A DNA stretch of 16,365 bases, from positions 1 to 16,365 of the forward strand of contig CAYGLF010000020.1 of NCBI GenBank assembly GCA_964350945.1, given 5' to 3'. The notes under the pieces were generated by a model, which was not told where the DNA came from, did no database searches, and worked only from the letters and a program-made list of their open reading frames with translations. A program made the position numbers and the translations under genes. Below are positions 1 to 7,659 of the stretch, in pieces (position 1 is the stretch's first letter; each line of letters starts with the position of its first letter). Source of the DNA: CAYGLF01 sp964350945 (GTDB lineage Bacteria; Chlamydiota; Chlamydiia; Chlamydiales; JAAZZY01).

Positions 1-688
1 CAAAAGAACGGTCTTTGATTTTTGACATGGCTTTTAAAACTAGAGGGAGTCCCTTACGTTCATAGTTGTTACCAACAAAGAGAAACTGAAAGCAATTAGG
101 GTTGAGGTGGAGCTTTTTGCAGTAAGAGATTTTCGGGGCAGGCTCCAAGGGATATTTTTTAAAGTCGACTCCATTATGGACCACTTTAATTTTGGAAGGT
201 TGGACTTGATAATATTTAAGGATCTCTTCTTTAACCATCATAGAATTTACAAATAGAATCTCTAGTGAAGGATTCTCAAAAAGTTTTTTTTCTTTGCGCA
301 AAATGAGTCTGTGTTTGGGATCCATCTTAAAAAAGAATCGCTTTATGCTAGATGTGCTTTTTTTTTCGAGATAGGAGCGATGGGAGCCATTGCCCGCACG
401 ATAATGGGTTTGGAAGTTATTGCGGTCGAGACCAAAAACAAGGTCGCTCGGATGTTTTTGAAGCCAGAGGTCCACTGCTTGGTTGAAGGCGGGAATGGAA
501 AATAGAGAAGATGAACTATGGTCTCCAAGTGAATAAACGTTGACCCCCTCAACATCAAGAGGGGAGCCTGTTGTTAAAATACAGGTGTTAAGACCCTTTT
601 TAGCAAAAGCTTGTGCAATGGAAATTGCATACCGTTCGAGTCCACCTAAATACTCTAATCGGCTTTTTAAAATGGTGACAGTTCTCAT
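1..688 (-). CDS. GT4-family glycosyltransferase (WaaG-like), 3' end cut by window edge
   Basis: The first 229 residues are visible; the gene runs off the left edge. It resembles GT-B fold, GT4-family retaining glycosyltransferases, which transfer a sugar from a nucleotide-sugar donor, often in LPS core or capsule assembly. The N-terminal acceptor domain has the Gly-rich loop YLGGLERY (residues 13-20) typical of GT4 enzymes. The segment FGLDRN (85-90), then VNS (148-150) and VVHNGVD (169-175), resembles WaaG/RfaG. The donor domain begins with FLFVGNNYERKGL (203-215). The frame is open from the edge to the ATG at 688, which overlaps the upstream cdaR stop as ATGA, so translation is probably coupled. 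There is little Shine-Dalgarno sequence of its own. Role in lipooligosaccharide core synthesis is inference; the C-terminal donor site, which carries the EX7E motif, lies outside the window. Confidence 0.85.
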   Translation of the reverse strand, partial: MRTVTILKSRLEYLGGLERYAISIAQAFAKKGLNTCILTTGSPLDVEGVNVYSLGDHSSSSLFSIPAFNQAVDLWLQKHPSDLVFGLDRNNFQTHYRAGNGSHRSYLEKKSTSSIKRFFFKMDPKHRLILRKEKKLFENPSLEILFVNSMMVKEEILKYYQVQPSKIKVVHNGVDFKKYPLEPAPKISYCKKLHLNPNCFQFLFVGNNYERKGLPLVLKAMSKIKDRSF

Positions 689-1119
689 GGGGTTTCTTCG
701 AGCGAGTCTGGTGATACCGAAATCACAAAAGGTTCATGTTTAACATAACGAATCAAAGGATAGGGGTTTATTAACTTATTTAAGAATACTACCTGGTTTT
801 TGTTGGCAAGAGCCACCCAGTCCTTTTGTTTGTTATTTGCATTAAAAAGCACCTGAATGTCCTCTTGGTTAAGATCTTCCAGTACCTTTTTATACCCAAC
901 AATTTTAAGAGTAATTCGTTCGTTTAAAAATCCATCCCGACTCATGCCATCGACATGGACTCCTTTGGGAACATTAGTTACGCGTACAGGGACGTTAGAG
1001 AAGTTTTTTTCAATGATCAAAGAATTATTGACCAAGAGCCAAATAATAATTGCTAAGACAAGGGAAATCAGTTTTCTTTGCCAGTCTTTTTTGAAAAAAT
1101 CATGAATTTTATTTTTCAT
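685..1119 (-). CDS. cdaR: YbbR-domain membrane protein, CdaA regulator CdaR
   Basis: A 144-residue protein with a short basic N-terminus, one membrane segment (about residues 16-33, LISLVLAIIIWLLV) and a roughly 100-residue extracytoplasmic part of the YbbR type. In the family, YbbR/CdaR binds the diadenylate cyclase CdaA and modulates its activity. Firmicute CdaR proteins have several YbbR repeats, whereas this one has room for only one. The longest frame begins at a GTG at 1131, but that codon lies inside the SD itself. The ATG at 1119 has TGGAGGAG ending four nt upstream and its A overlaps the TGA of cdaA (TGATG), so 1119 is chosen. Its own stop overlaps the downstream glycosyltransferase start by 4 nt. 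The pair cdaA-cdaR beside cydAB matches the remembered chlamydial order (CT011/CT012). Confidence 0.85.
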   Translation of the reverse strand: MKNKIHDFFKKDWQRKLISLVLAIIIWLLVNNSLIIEKNFSNVPVRVTNVPKGVHVDGMSRDGFLNERITLKIVGYKKVLEDLNQEDIQVLFNANNKQKDWVALANKNQVVFLNKLINPYPLIRYVKHEPFVISVSPDSLEETP

Positions 1120-1910
1120 CAACTCCTCCACTTAAGAAGGCTAAAACGAGAGCCTCCACTGACTTTAGGAGGATTAAAAACGCTGCGGATGATCCCTTTG
1201 AATCGGTCGATTTTCACACCGCGTGTCATAATCCCATCTCTAGCAACTGAAACGCGTCCTGTTTCTTCAGAAATTAAAATAACAAGGGCGTCCGTAATTT
1301 GGCTGACTCCTAGTCCTGCAAGGTGGCGAGTTCCCATTGATCGAGTGAGTTCAGAGCTTTCTTTTGCAAGAGGGAGAATGGTCGCAGCAGAGACAATCAC
1401 GTTGTTTCTAACAATAATAGCACCATCATGTAAGGGGGTCGTTGTTGTAAAAATAGACTCTAGTAACTCAGGGGTGAATTTTGCATTGAGAATCACAGAG
1501 CGGTTTGCAAATTCATCAAGAGAATCTTGATTTTCAAGTAGGATAAGAGCACCAATACGTCTTTCACTCATTCTATAAACTGAATTGGCAAGATTGTCTA
1601 AAAATTTATCAAATTCAGTGATGTTACGTCCCTTGCGCCCTTTAACACTGAGCTTGGAAATAGCCAGTCTTAGTTCGGGTTGAAATAAGATAATTGCAGC
1701 AAGAGCAGCCACATTAGCGATATGTGACATGATCTTTTTTAGTACAGGCAAATTGAGATAAGAAACAACTCCAAAGGCTATTAAGAAAATGACGAATCCA
1801 AACAAGAGATCCATCGTACGTGTGTTCCAAAAAAATGAGAGAAGCCAGTTAATCGAAAAGGCAATCAAAACGATTTCTATAATCGATATGTAATAGTGGG
1901 TTATTTCCAT
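1119..1910 (-). CDS. cdaA: diadenylate cyclase CdaA (c-di-AMP synthase, YbbP)
   Basis: A 263-residue membrane-bound DAC-domain protein that condenses two ATP into cyclic di-AMP, a second messenger that controls osmolyte transport and, in host cells, can trigger STING. Three membrane helices occupy about residues 7-28, 33-54 and 62-78. The catalytic domain follows, with LHDGAIIV containing the metal-binding DGA motif (162-164) and GTRHLAGLGVS (193-203) at the place of the usual GTRHRAALG motif. The second Arg of the canonical RHR is therefore Leu here. SEETG (214-218) closes the active-site region. The ATG at 1910 overlaps the folP stop as TAATG. The gene sits between folP and cdaR in one minus-strand operon. 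Length is normal for the family, and the assignment is firm; only the effect of the RHL variant is open. Confidence 0.95.
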   Translation of the reverse strand: MEITHYYISIIEIVLIAFSINWLLSFFWNTRTMDLLFGFVIFLIAFGVVSYLNLPVLKKIMSHIANVAALAAIILFQPELRLAISKLSVKGRKGRNITEFDKFLDNLANSVYRMSERRIGALILLENQDSLDEFANRSVILNAKFTPELLESIFTTTTPLHDGAIIVRNNVIVSAATILPLAKESSELTRSMGTRHLAGLGVSQITDALVILISEETGRVSVARDGIMTRGVKIDRFKGIIRSVFNPPKVSGGSRFSLLKWRS

Positions 1911-2728
1911 TATCTCTGTATCACTTTAGGTGCTTGACTAGCCAGGTTTAATATGGTCACCATCTCCCGATGGGCTTTGACATCATGAACTCGCATAAGA
2001 TCCATTTGAGGATAGTAATAAGCATGCATTGCAAGCGTTGCTGGAAGTGACTCTTCTGTCGAAATTCCAAGCGTTTTATATAAAAAAGTTTTTCTTGAAA
2101 GTCCAATAAGTATAGGAAATCCAAGAGCTTTAAACCGGTCCAGATTTTGCAGGATTTCAAAATTATCAGCAAGGCTTTTTCCAAATCCAATTCCTGGATC
2201 TATGTAAATGTTTTTAGGGTTAACGCCCTCTTGTATAACGCAATCGGTTTGTAATCGTAACCAACTTGTAATTTCCTCAACGACACCATCGGGGTATTGG
2301 GGATTTAACTGCATGTTATGGGGTTGGTTTTGCATGTGCATAATACAAATAGGCACCTGATATTTTTGGGCAATCTGTCGCATTTTTGGATTTGTAAATC
2401 CTTGGATGTCGTTGATAAACTGAGCCCCTGCGTCTAAAGCGCGCTCAGCAACTTCAGGTCTGTAAGTATCGATAGAAATTCGAAGCGGTGTTTTTTGACA
2501 AAGAGCTTGAACCACAGGTACAGTGCGTTGGATTTCTTCTTCAATGGAGGGGATATGGGATGAATAAGGGTTTGTAGAGCAGCCTCCTACATCTAATATA
2601 TCAGCGCCCTCTTCAAATAAACGCAATCCGTGCTCAATAGCAGCTTGAGGATCGAGTGTTTTACCTGCCTCGAAAAAGGAGTTGGGAGTGACATTTATAA
2701 TGCCCATTATTTGGGGTTGGTCAGGCAT
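1910..2728 (-). CDS. folP: dihydropteroate synthase
   Basis: A 272-residue TIM-barrel enzyme that joins p-aminobenzoate to 6-hydroxymethyl-dihydropterin pyrophosphate in folate synthesis; the family is the sulfonamide target. Recognisable elements from the ATG at 2728 are MGIINVTP (8-15), DVGGCSTNP (46-54), SIDT and FINDI (the pterin-binding Asp and Asn), MHMQNQP, DPGIGFGK, GLSRKTF and RVHDV. Two loops differ from the consensus: NVTPNSF replaces NVTPDSF, and GGCSTNP replaces GGESTRP. A longer frame reaches 2827 through a TTG-like or unusual N-terminus rich in basic and hydrophobic residues. The ATG at 2728 is preferred because AAGGA lies about 7 nt upstream and the family alignment begins there. 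Unlike in Chlamydiaceae, where I recall a FolK-FolP fusion, this FolP stands alone and heads an operon with cdaA, cdaR and a glycosyltransferase. Confidence 0.93.
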   Translation of the reverse strand: MPDQPQIMGIINVTPNSFFEAGKTLDPQAAIEHGLRLFEEGADILDVGGCSTNPYSSHIPSIEEEIQRTVPVVQALCQKTPLRISIDTYRPEVAERALDAGAQFINDIQGFTNPKMRQIAQKYQVPICIMHMQNQPHNMQLNPQYPDGVVEEITSWLRLQTDCVIQEGVNPKNIYIDPGIGFGKSLADNFEILQNLDRFKALGFPILIGLSRKTFLYKTLGISTEESLPATLAMHAYYYPQMDLMRVHDVKAHREMVTILNLASQAPKVIQR

Positions 2729-2808
2729 AGACTTCCTTTTTTGACGACAGGGTAGCACAATAGAACCTTTCAGACTAGGAGGAATATTAAAAAAAAGTTT
2801 AATGGTGT

Positions 2809-2837
2809 TTGGAAAAAAATAATGCAATATGTATCTT
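2809..2837 (+). promoter_or_regulatory. candidate sigma-70/sigma-66 promoter of cydAB-porin operon
   Basis: TTGGAA at 2809-2814 and TATCTT at 2832-2837 are separated by 17 bp, each matching four of six consensus bases. Transcription would start near 2844 and leave a leader of about 19 nt before the cydA ATG. The promoter lies in the 134-bp divergent spacer between folP and cydA. No convincing opposing promoter for folP was found by eye. Confidence 0.35.
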
Positions 2838-2862
2838 GAGAAAAAAAACAGGTAAAAAGTTT

Positions 2863-4275
2863 ATGGCTGATGTCGCTTTACTTTCCAGAATTCAATTTGC
2901 AGTTCACATTGGATTTCACTATTTGTATCCTCCAATGACCATTGGGCTTAGCTTTTACATTGTTATTATTCAAGCGATGCATCTGATTACAAAACGGCCT
3001 TTTTATAAAAAGATGGCACGTTTTTGGGTCAAAATTTTTGGTTTGATTTTTGCGCTTGGGGTGGCAACTGGGATTGTCAATGTTTTTGGTATTGGAACTA
3101 ACTGGTCACGCTTTGCTTATTATGTTGGGGATGTTTTTGGAGCGCTTTTAGGAGCTGAAGGGATTTTTGCTTTTACTTTAGAAGCTGGTTTTTTAGGGAT
3201 GCTCTTATTTGGTTGGGACCGGTTGACTCCAAAAGTGCATTTTTTCGCTACGTGCATGGTCGCTTTGGGAGCTCATTTTAGTGCGACATGGATTGTTTTT
3301 GCCAATTCCTGGATGCAAACACCTGCGGGATATCAGCTAATTGGTCAAGGTCTTGATGAGCATGTTGTTCTGACTAATTTTTGGCAGGCTCTTTTCAACC
3401 CTTCTGCACTCACACGTCTTGGACATGTCTTACTTGGCTGTTGGCTTACCGGCACTTTTTTGCTATTAAGTGTATCAGCATTTTATCTTCTAAGAAAAAG
3501 ACATATTGAATTTGCAAGAACATGCTTGCGCTTGTCTCTTTGTTGTGGATCAGTCTTTTTATTGTTGCAGCTTTGGTCCGCAGATGCAAGTGGCCGCGAT
3601 GCCGCAAATTTCCAGCCAGCAAAATTAGCCGCTTTAGAAGGGGTCTACAATACAGAGCCCAACACCCCGATGGGGCTGATTGGTTGGTCGAATCCCAAAA
3701 CTCGCAAAACATATGGAATTAAAATCCCTGGTTTGTTGAGCTTTTTGGTAAATAGAGATTTTAGCAAGCCTGTTTTAGGGTTAGATCAAATTCCCAAGCA
3801 AGATTGGCCCGATGCAGTATCAGCACTTTTTCAAACGTATCACTGGATGATTTATATGTGGGGTTGGATGTGTATTGTCGTTGCCTGGGCCTGGATTCGC
3901 ATGAAACATCATCGTATTGAAAGAAGTCCTTGGCTGCTTAGGTTACTCGTGGTTTCCATTATAGCGCCGATCTCAGCAAATATTGTGGGGTGGCTCTGTG
4001 CAGAAATGGGCCGTCAGCCCTGGGTTGTTTATGGGATGCTGCGTACTCAAGATGCAATTTCTCCTTCAGTAAGTAGTCGCCAGGTAATGTCATCACTGAT
4101 TATGCTGATTTCTATTTTAAGTTTGTTATTAGTTCTTTTTCTATTCCTTTTAGATCGCAAAATTCGACACGGACCCGGAGAACATGAAAACGAAGTAGAT
4201 CCTTATCGTGACCCTTATAAAGGGCGAAGACGAAAATTTGATAGTAAGAACAAAAGGCCTGCGCATGAGCATTGA
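2863..4275 (+). CDS. cydA: cytochrome bd quinol oxidase subunit I
   Basis: A 470-residue polytopic inner-membrane subunit that binds hemes b558, b595 and d, oxidises quinol and reduces O2 to water with high affinity. Key residues align with E. coli CydA: His19 in GFHYLYPP, Glu99 and Glu107 in GAEGIFAFTLEAG, His188 in RLGHVLLG (heme b558 ligand), a Met in HWMIYM (329 or 332) for the other b558 ligand, and the signature GRQPW at 383-387. The quinol loop contains PAKLAALEGVYNTEP (252-266), matching the KxxxxE motif of the family, and the protein is shorter than E. coli's 522 residues, so this is a short-Q-loop form. The frame opens at a TTG at 2809, but alignment and an AGG-containing RBS favour ATG 2863. 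The C-terminus is basic and His-rich. It overlaps cydB by 11 nt. Confidence 0.96.
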   Translation: MADVALLSRIQFAVHIGFHYLYPPMTIGLSFYIVIIQAMHLITKRPFYKKMARFWVKIFGLIFALGVATGIVNVFGIGTNWSRFAYYVGDVFGALLGAEGIFAFTLEAGFLGMLLFGWDRLTPKVHFFATCMVALGAHFSATWIVFANSWMQTPAGYQLIGQGLDEHVVLTNFWQALFNPSALTRLGHVLLGCWLTGTFLLLSVSAFYLLRKRHIEFARTCLRLSLCCGSVFLLLQLWSADASGRDAANFQPAKLAALEGVYNTEPNTPMGLIGWSNPKTRKTYGIKIPGLLSFLVNRDFSKPVLGLDQIPKQDWPDAVSALFQTYHWMIYMWGWMCIVVAWAWIRMKHHRIERSPWLLRLLVVSIIAPISANIVGWLCAEMGRQPWVVYGMLRTQDAISPSVSSRQVMSSLIMLISILSLLLVLFLFLLDRKIRHGPGEHENEVDPYRDPYKGRRRKFDSKNKRPAHEH

Positions 4276-5290
4276 ATTTCTTCAAATATTTTGGTATTGC
4301 ATCGTTTTTACCGCTCTTTTTTCTTTTGCAGCTTTGGATGGTTTTGACCTAGGTGTTGGCATTTTGCACTATATGGCACGTAAAGATGAAGACAGACGCA
4401 TTTTTTTAAACGCAATTGGTCCTGTTTGGGATGGAAATGCGGTATGGCTTGTGATTGTAGCGGGAGGGTTGCTTGCAGGCTTTCCTAGAGCTTTTGGAAC
4501 TATTTTTTCTTCGTTTTATGACCTGATGATGATCTTACTAGCCGCTATTATGTTTCGAGCAGTTGCGATTGAATTTCGCAGCAAGAGCGCCTCGGTCGCT
4601 TGGAGAGCTGTCTGGGACTTCTTCTTTTTCTTTGCAAGTCTTGTGATGTCTGCTGTGGTTGGATTTCTTTTGGCTAATTTAATTACAGGAATCCCTATTG
4701 ATTCTAATGGCAATTTTCAAGGAGGTTTTTGTACTTTCTTTAACTATTACACCATAGTGATTGCGATTAGTGTGGTGGCATTGTTTGCCATGCATGGTCT
4801 CATTTTTCTGATGATGAAAACAGAGGCTCCTCTTCGCCAGCATTTAAGGCGCTGGGCTACTTTGGTCATCTTTTTTTGTGTTCTTTGCTTTACTGTGTTG
4901 ACTCTCAATACATGGTTTATGCAGCCCCATATGACAGAGATATTTATACGAAATAAATGGATGGTATCTTTTGGTGTATGTGGCGCATTCTTAACTGTGA
5001 TGGCACTAAGAGATGTATTTTTTGATAAAATGGCACGGGCTTTTATATGGTCCTCTTTAATGATTTTCATTTTATTTTTACTTTGCGCGTTGGGTAAGTA
5101 TCCGGTTCTTGTACGATCTACATTAGACTCCGCAAACGACCTTACGATATATAATGCAAGTTCTTCTCACAAAACTTTGACGGTTTTAGTTTACATTGTT
5201 GCAATTGGCCTGCCTTTTGTGATCGCCTATAGTATCTGGCTCTATCGTGCGTTTAGAGGGAAGGTTGTGCTTGACTCCCACAGCTACTAG
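4265..5290 (+). CDS. cydB: cytochrome bd quinol oxidase subunit II
   Basis: A 341-residue integral membrane partner of CydA in the bd oxidase heterodimer. The N-terminal helix holds the family motif ALDGFDLGVG (residues 22-31), followed by the signature GPVWDGNAVWL; the variable residue of GN[EQ]VWL is Ala here. About eight hydrophobic helices follow, fitting the CydB/UbiA-like fold. A frame-extending GTG at 4208 exists, but ATG 4265, inside the end of cydA with AAAAGG upstream, gives the usual CydB N-terminus. The overlap with cydA implies coupled translation. No small cydX-like gene follows: the next gene begins 8 nt after the stop. It is shorter than E. coli CydB (379), mostly in loops. 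Confidence 0.96.
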   Translation: MSIEFLQIFWYCIVFTALFSFAALDGFDLGVGILHYMARKDEDRRIFLNAIGPVWDGNAVWLVIVAGGLLAGFPRAFGTIFSSFYDLMMILLAAIMFRAVAIEFRSKSASVAWRAVWDFFFFFASLVMSAVVGFLLANLITGIPIDSNGNFQGGFCTFFNYYTIVIAISVVALFAMHGLIFLMMKTEAPLRQHLRRWATLVIFFCVLCFTVLTLNTWFMQPHMTEIFIRNKWMVSFGVCGAFLTVMALRDVFFDKMARAFIWSSLMIFILFLLCALGKYPVLVRSTLDSANDLTIYNASSSHKTLTVLVYIVAIGLPFVIAYSIWLYRAFRGKVVLDSHSY

Positions 5291-5298
5291 GGGGTGAT

Positions 5299-6528
5299 AT
5301 GAAGCGTTTTTTATTGGCACTTGTGCTATACTGTTTTTCAGTAGCACTCAGTGCCTTTCCCATAGATTTTCCCAATTCTGTTTGGTCTAGCAACCAAATC
5401 CCAGATTGCTGGGGCTTTAGAGATAAAATGGCAGAGAGGGGCTTATACTTTTTGCCAACATATTGCCAAGATCTTACTTGGAATGTCAGCGGGGGGGTGA
5501 AAGCAAGTCCTGAGCCTACTTTTCAATTCTTATTAAACTGCAGTTTCGGAACGGATTTACACAAACTGATTGGTCTTGATGGCTCCTATGCTTTCATTAA
5601 TTTTTTGGTTCATGGAGGGCAAAACCCTGGCAGGGCACTTGTGGGAAGTTATCAGCCAATTGATAATATGTCTGCATTCCCCTTAGTTCAAATAGATCAG
5701 TTGTGGTGGCAGCAAGATATGCTGAACAGAAAACTATCATTGGTTCTGGGGAAAATCGACTGTTATTCAAATTTTGGGTACACTAAATATGCACAGGTTC
5801 TTCTCAATGGCTCTTACACAGAAATTCCAACGATTATGGGTTATCCCAGTTACCCACTAGCAGCAGTTGGAATCATCTTAACATGGTTGCCTAACCCTTG
5901 GCTGAAACTTAAAACAGCAGTTTTTGATGGATCTAGTGCGCAGGGAGTTAGAACGGGGAACCTAGGGCCGCGCCTTTTTTTTCAAAACCTGGGGAAACAC
6001 CTACTTTTGCTTAATGAAATTGATTTTTCTTGGCGAGTATTAAAAGAGGAGTACTCCGGGCAATGTTTGTTGGGGTTGTGGGGATACAATGGTAAATTGC
6101 CAACTCTTGAAAATCAAACGATGGGTAAAGCGATCGGGCCTTATGTTTGTTTGAGCCAATCTCTTTATAGAGCTTGTCGTAGTCCTGTGATGGATAAGAT
6201 GTCGGAACTTGGGGCTTTTTTGCAATGGGGGTGTATTAATCCCCATTTAATGGGTTCCAAACAGTATTTAGCGGGGGGGCTTACTCTAACGAATCTTTTA
6301 AGAAAGTTTATCAGCGACTCTCTGAGCGTGGGAGCTGCCACTGTTTTCTTTTCCAGAGTTCCAGGGGCTACATTTAATAAAGCTGCTGAAACCTCTTTAG
6401 AAGCAACTTATTTAATTAAGATTGCCCCCAGATGTTCTATTCAGCCTGATATCCAGTGGGTCCTTCATCCTTCCGGACGGGAGCGCAATGCTTTGGCTTT
6501 TACTTTGCGGCTATGGGTAAGTATTTAG
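5299..6528 (+). CDS. OprB-type carbohydrate-selective outer-membrane porin
   Basis: A 409-residue predicted beta-barrel protein with a signal peptide (basic MKR, hydrophobic core to about residue 19, likely cleavage after SALSA). The mature part starts with CWGFRDKMAERGL followed by YCQDLTWNVSGG, the N-terminal signature of the OprB family (PF04966-type, from memory). It ends with IQPDIQWVLHPSG and then a run of alternating residues to the C-terminus, as in OprB barrels. Such porins let sugars or other small solutes cross the outer membrane. The RBS is strong (GGGGGTGAT immediately upstream) and sits only 8 nt after cydB, so it is probably cotranscribed with the bd oxidase. The 3' end overlaps the convergent exonuclease gene by 18 bp. 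Substrate cannot be told from sequence. It contains several cysteines, which might cross-link in a chlamydial envelope; this is inference. Confidence 0.85.
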   Translation: MKRFLLALVLYCFSVALSAFPIDFPNSVWSSNQIPDCWGFRDKMAERGLYFLPTYCQDLTWNVSGGVKASPEPTFQFLLNCSFGTDLHKLIGLDGSYAFINFLVHGGQNPGRALVGSYQPIDNMSAFPLVQIDQLWWQQDMLNRKLSLVLGKIDCYSNFGYTKYAQVLLNGSYTEIPTIMGYPSYPLAAVGIILTWLPNPWLKLKTAVFDGSSAQGVRTGNLGPRLFFQNLGKHLLLLNEIDFSWRVLKEEYSGQCLLGLWGYNGKLPTLENQTMGKAIGPYVCLSQSLYRACRSPVMDKMSELGAFLQWGCINPHLMGSKQYLAGGLTLTNLLRKFISDSLSVGAATVFFSRVPGATFNKAAETSLEATYLIKIAPRCSIQPDIQWVLHPSGRERNALAFTLRLWVSI

Positions 6529-7092
6529 AGCAAAGTAACAATCGATTAAATGTTCTACACCTTGCATGGCTTTATGTGGCAGTGCCTCTTTGGGCAGCTG
6601 AAGAGTTCGAGCAATATTATTTTTTGAAATCCCCAGATCCCAAGGGGGCTTAGACTCTCCACTCTGGAATTTTTTCATTGTTAAAGCCCAAAACATAGAG
6701 GCTAAGTCTAGCCAATGGTATGGCCAGTGATTGGCCTCTTGAGTCGCTGAGGGGATTAGCTGCGAGAAAAAAGAACGGTCAAAAGAGGGGTTTTGGCAGA
6801 TGTAAACTGCGGATCCTCTTTGGATTTTATAAGTTTTAAATAGCTCTAAGATCTCTTGAACCACTTTGCTTTCTGGCTTCCCATGCCGTAGCATATCAAA
6901 AGTGAAGCCATTTATTTTAAGAGAATTTGGATCACTTTTATCCCATGTTTCAGGGGATTGACTGACAATGGTTGAATAGGCTGTCAACTCTTTTTGTGAA
7001 AGAAGGTCGATAAATTTAAAGGCAATTTCTAAGGGGCGATGCCTCATTACATCTAAGCCATTGGATTCAATATCTAAGAATATGCCAATCAT
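6511..7092 (-). CDS. DnaQ-like 3'-5' exonuclease (DEDDh family)
   Basis: A 193-residue single-domain protein of the RNase T/DnaQ exonuclease superfamily, probably degrading single-stranded RNA or DNA from the 3' end. The Exo I motif is FLDIESNG (Asp7 and Glu9), Exo II is NPSFDRSF (Asp105) and Exo III is PHKAMQGVEHLID (His173). The fourth acidic residue is expected five positions after the His (HxAxxD), where Gly178 is found; Glu180 or Asp184 might substitute. Which enzyme of the superfamily it is (RNase T, oligoribonuclease, DNA polymerase epsilon-like) cannot be decided. The ATG at 7092 has no clear Shine-Dalgarno sequence. The gene is convergent with the porin and divergent from the next gene. 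Confidence 0.8.
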   Translation of the reverse strand: MIGIFLDIESNGLDVMRHRPLEIAFKFIDLLSQKELTAYSTIVSQSPETWDKSDPNSLKINGFTFDMLRHGKPESKVVQEILELFKTYKIQRGSAVYICQNPSFDRSFFSQLIPSATQEANHWPYHWLDLASMFWALTMKKFQSGESKPPWDLGISKNNIARTLQLPKEALPHKAMQGVEHLIDCYFALNTYP

Positions 7093-7114
7093 TGAGGTTA
7101 AAAGGGGGCAATCT

Positions 7115-7120
7115 ATTATA
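7115..7120 (-). promoter_or_regulatory. candidate -10 box of the exonuclease gene
   Basis: A perfect TATAAT on the minus strand lies 22 nt upstream of the exonuclease ATG, predicting a leader of about 15 nt. No good -35 hexamer is found at 16-18 bp spacing, so this rests on the -10 match alone. Confidence 0.3.
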
Positions 7121-7215
7121 AATGAGGGATCGTTATATATTTATACTGGTTTTAATAGCAAAGTTTTCTTAAAATAGATGCAATTATTTTTTTTAAATGG
7201 TTGGATTTGCCAAAA

Positions 7216-7602
7216 ATGCAGGCACTAAAGCACATTCATAAGTTTTTTCAGCGGATGAAGCACCCTATTTCCCTGCCCGAAGATATCGGAAAAGATTTGG
7301 GTATTCAAGTGCTTTATAATGAGCTTAGCTTTGAAGAGTGTATTGATCGTCTAGCTTCTAGTTGTGCGTCAAAACATCTCAAACGTTTTCAACCCCGGGA
7401 AGAGGTTGAACCTCTATTCAAGACAGCTGTTCGAAAAGAAATTTTTAAAGAGACCTCTCTTTTTTCCTACTATTTATATGATGGATGGCTCGCTTTTAAA
7501 CTCATCTTTGATGATCAAAATCGTCTTCGCCGTGTTTATATCCAACATAAAGAACTTGATCATGCTTTAGATGGGCAGGGGTTGGAGATGTGCATTAAGT
7601 AA
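7216..7602 (+). CDS. conserved-looking protein of unknown function
   Basis: A 128-residue soluble protein that I do not recognise. It has no membrane segment or signal peptide. It is mixed in charge, with a basic N-terminus (KHIHKFFQRMKH) and a C-terminal part of alternating hydrophobic and polar residues, YYLYDGWLAFKLIFDD then LRRVYIQHKEL, that looks like a beta hairpin or meander. An in-frame TTG at 7201 would add five residues. Neither start has a clear Shine-Dalgarno sequence, so ATG 7216 is chosen by default. The gene is monocistronic, divergent from the exonuclease and convergent with the cysteine-rich paralog. Codon use and length look like a real gene; function is unknown. Confidence 0.65.
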   Translation: MQALKHIHKFFQRMKHPISLPEDIGKDLGIQVLYNELSFEECIDRLASSCASKHLKRFQPREEVEPLFKTAVRKEIFKETSLFSYYLYDGWLAFKLIFDDQNRLRRVYIQHKELDHALDGQGLEMCIK

Positions 7603-7659
7603 TTGTTGCCTAGGTCCCCTTATTTAAGCTCACAAAACTTGCTCTTTCAAGGGCATATT

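Noticed and set aside
343..558. Minus-strand 71-codon frame inside the glycosyltransferase region.
   Set aside because: It is out of frame with the GT4 gene, which stays open from 688 to the edge with clear family motifs; the short frame is a shadow.
1120..1131. GTG start four codons upstream for cdaR.
   Set aside because: Its bases are the Shine-Dalgarno sequence for ATG 1119, which also overlaps the cdaA stop.
2802..2822. Mini-ORF (ATG GTG TTT ...) of six codons with GGAGGA upstream at about 2778, in front of cydA.
   Set aside because: The spacing from GGAGGA to the ATG is about 19 nt, too long, and the peptide is trivial; the purine run probably has no start partner.
2729..2827. N-terminal extension of folP by 33 residues.
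   Set aside because: It fits no DHPS alignment, has no RBS and runs into the likely cydA promoter; ATG 2728 has an RBS and the right family start.
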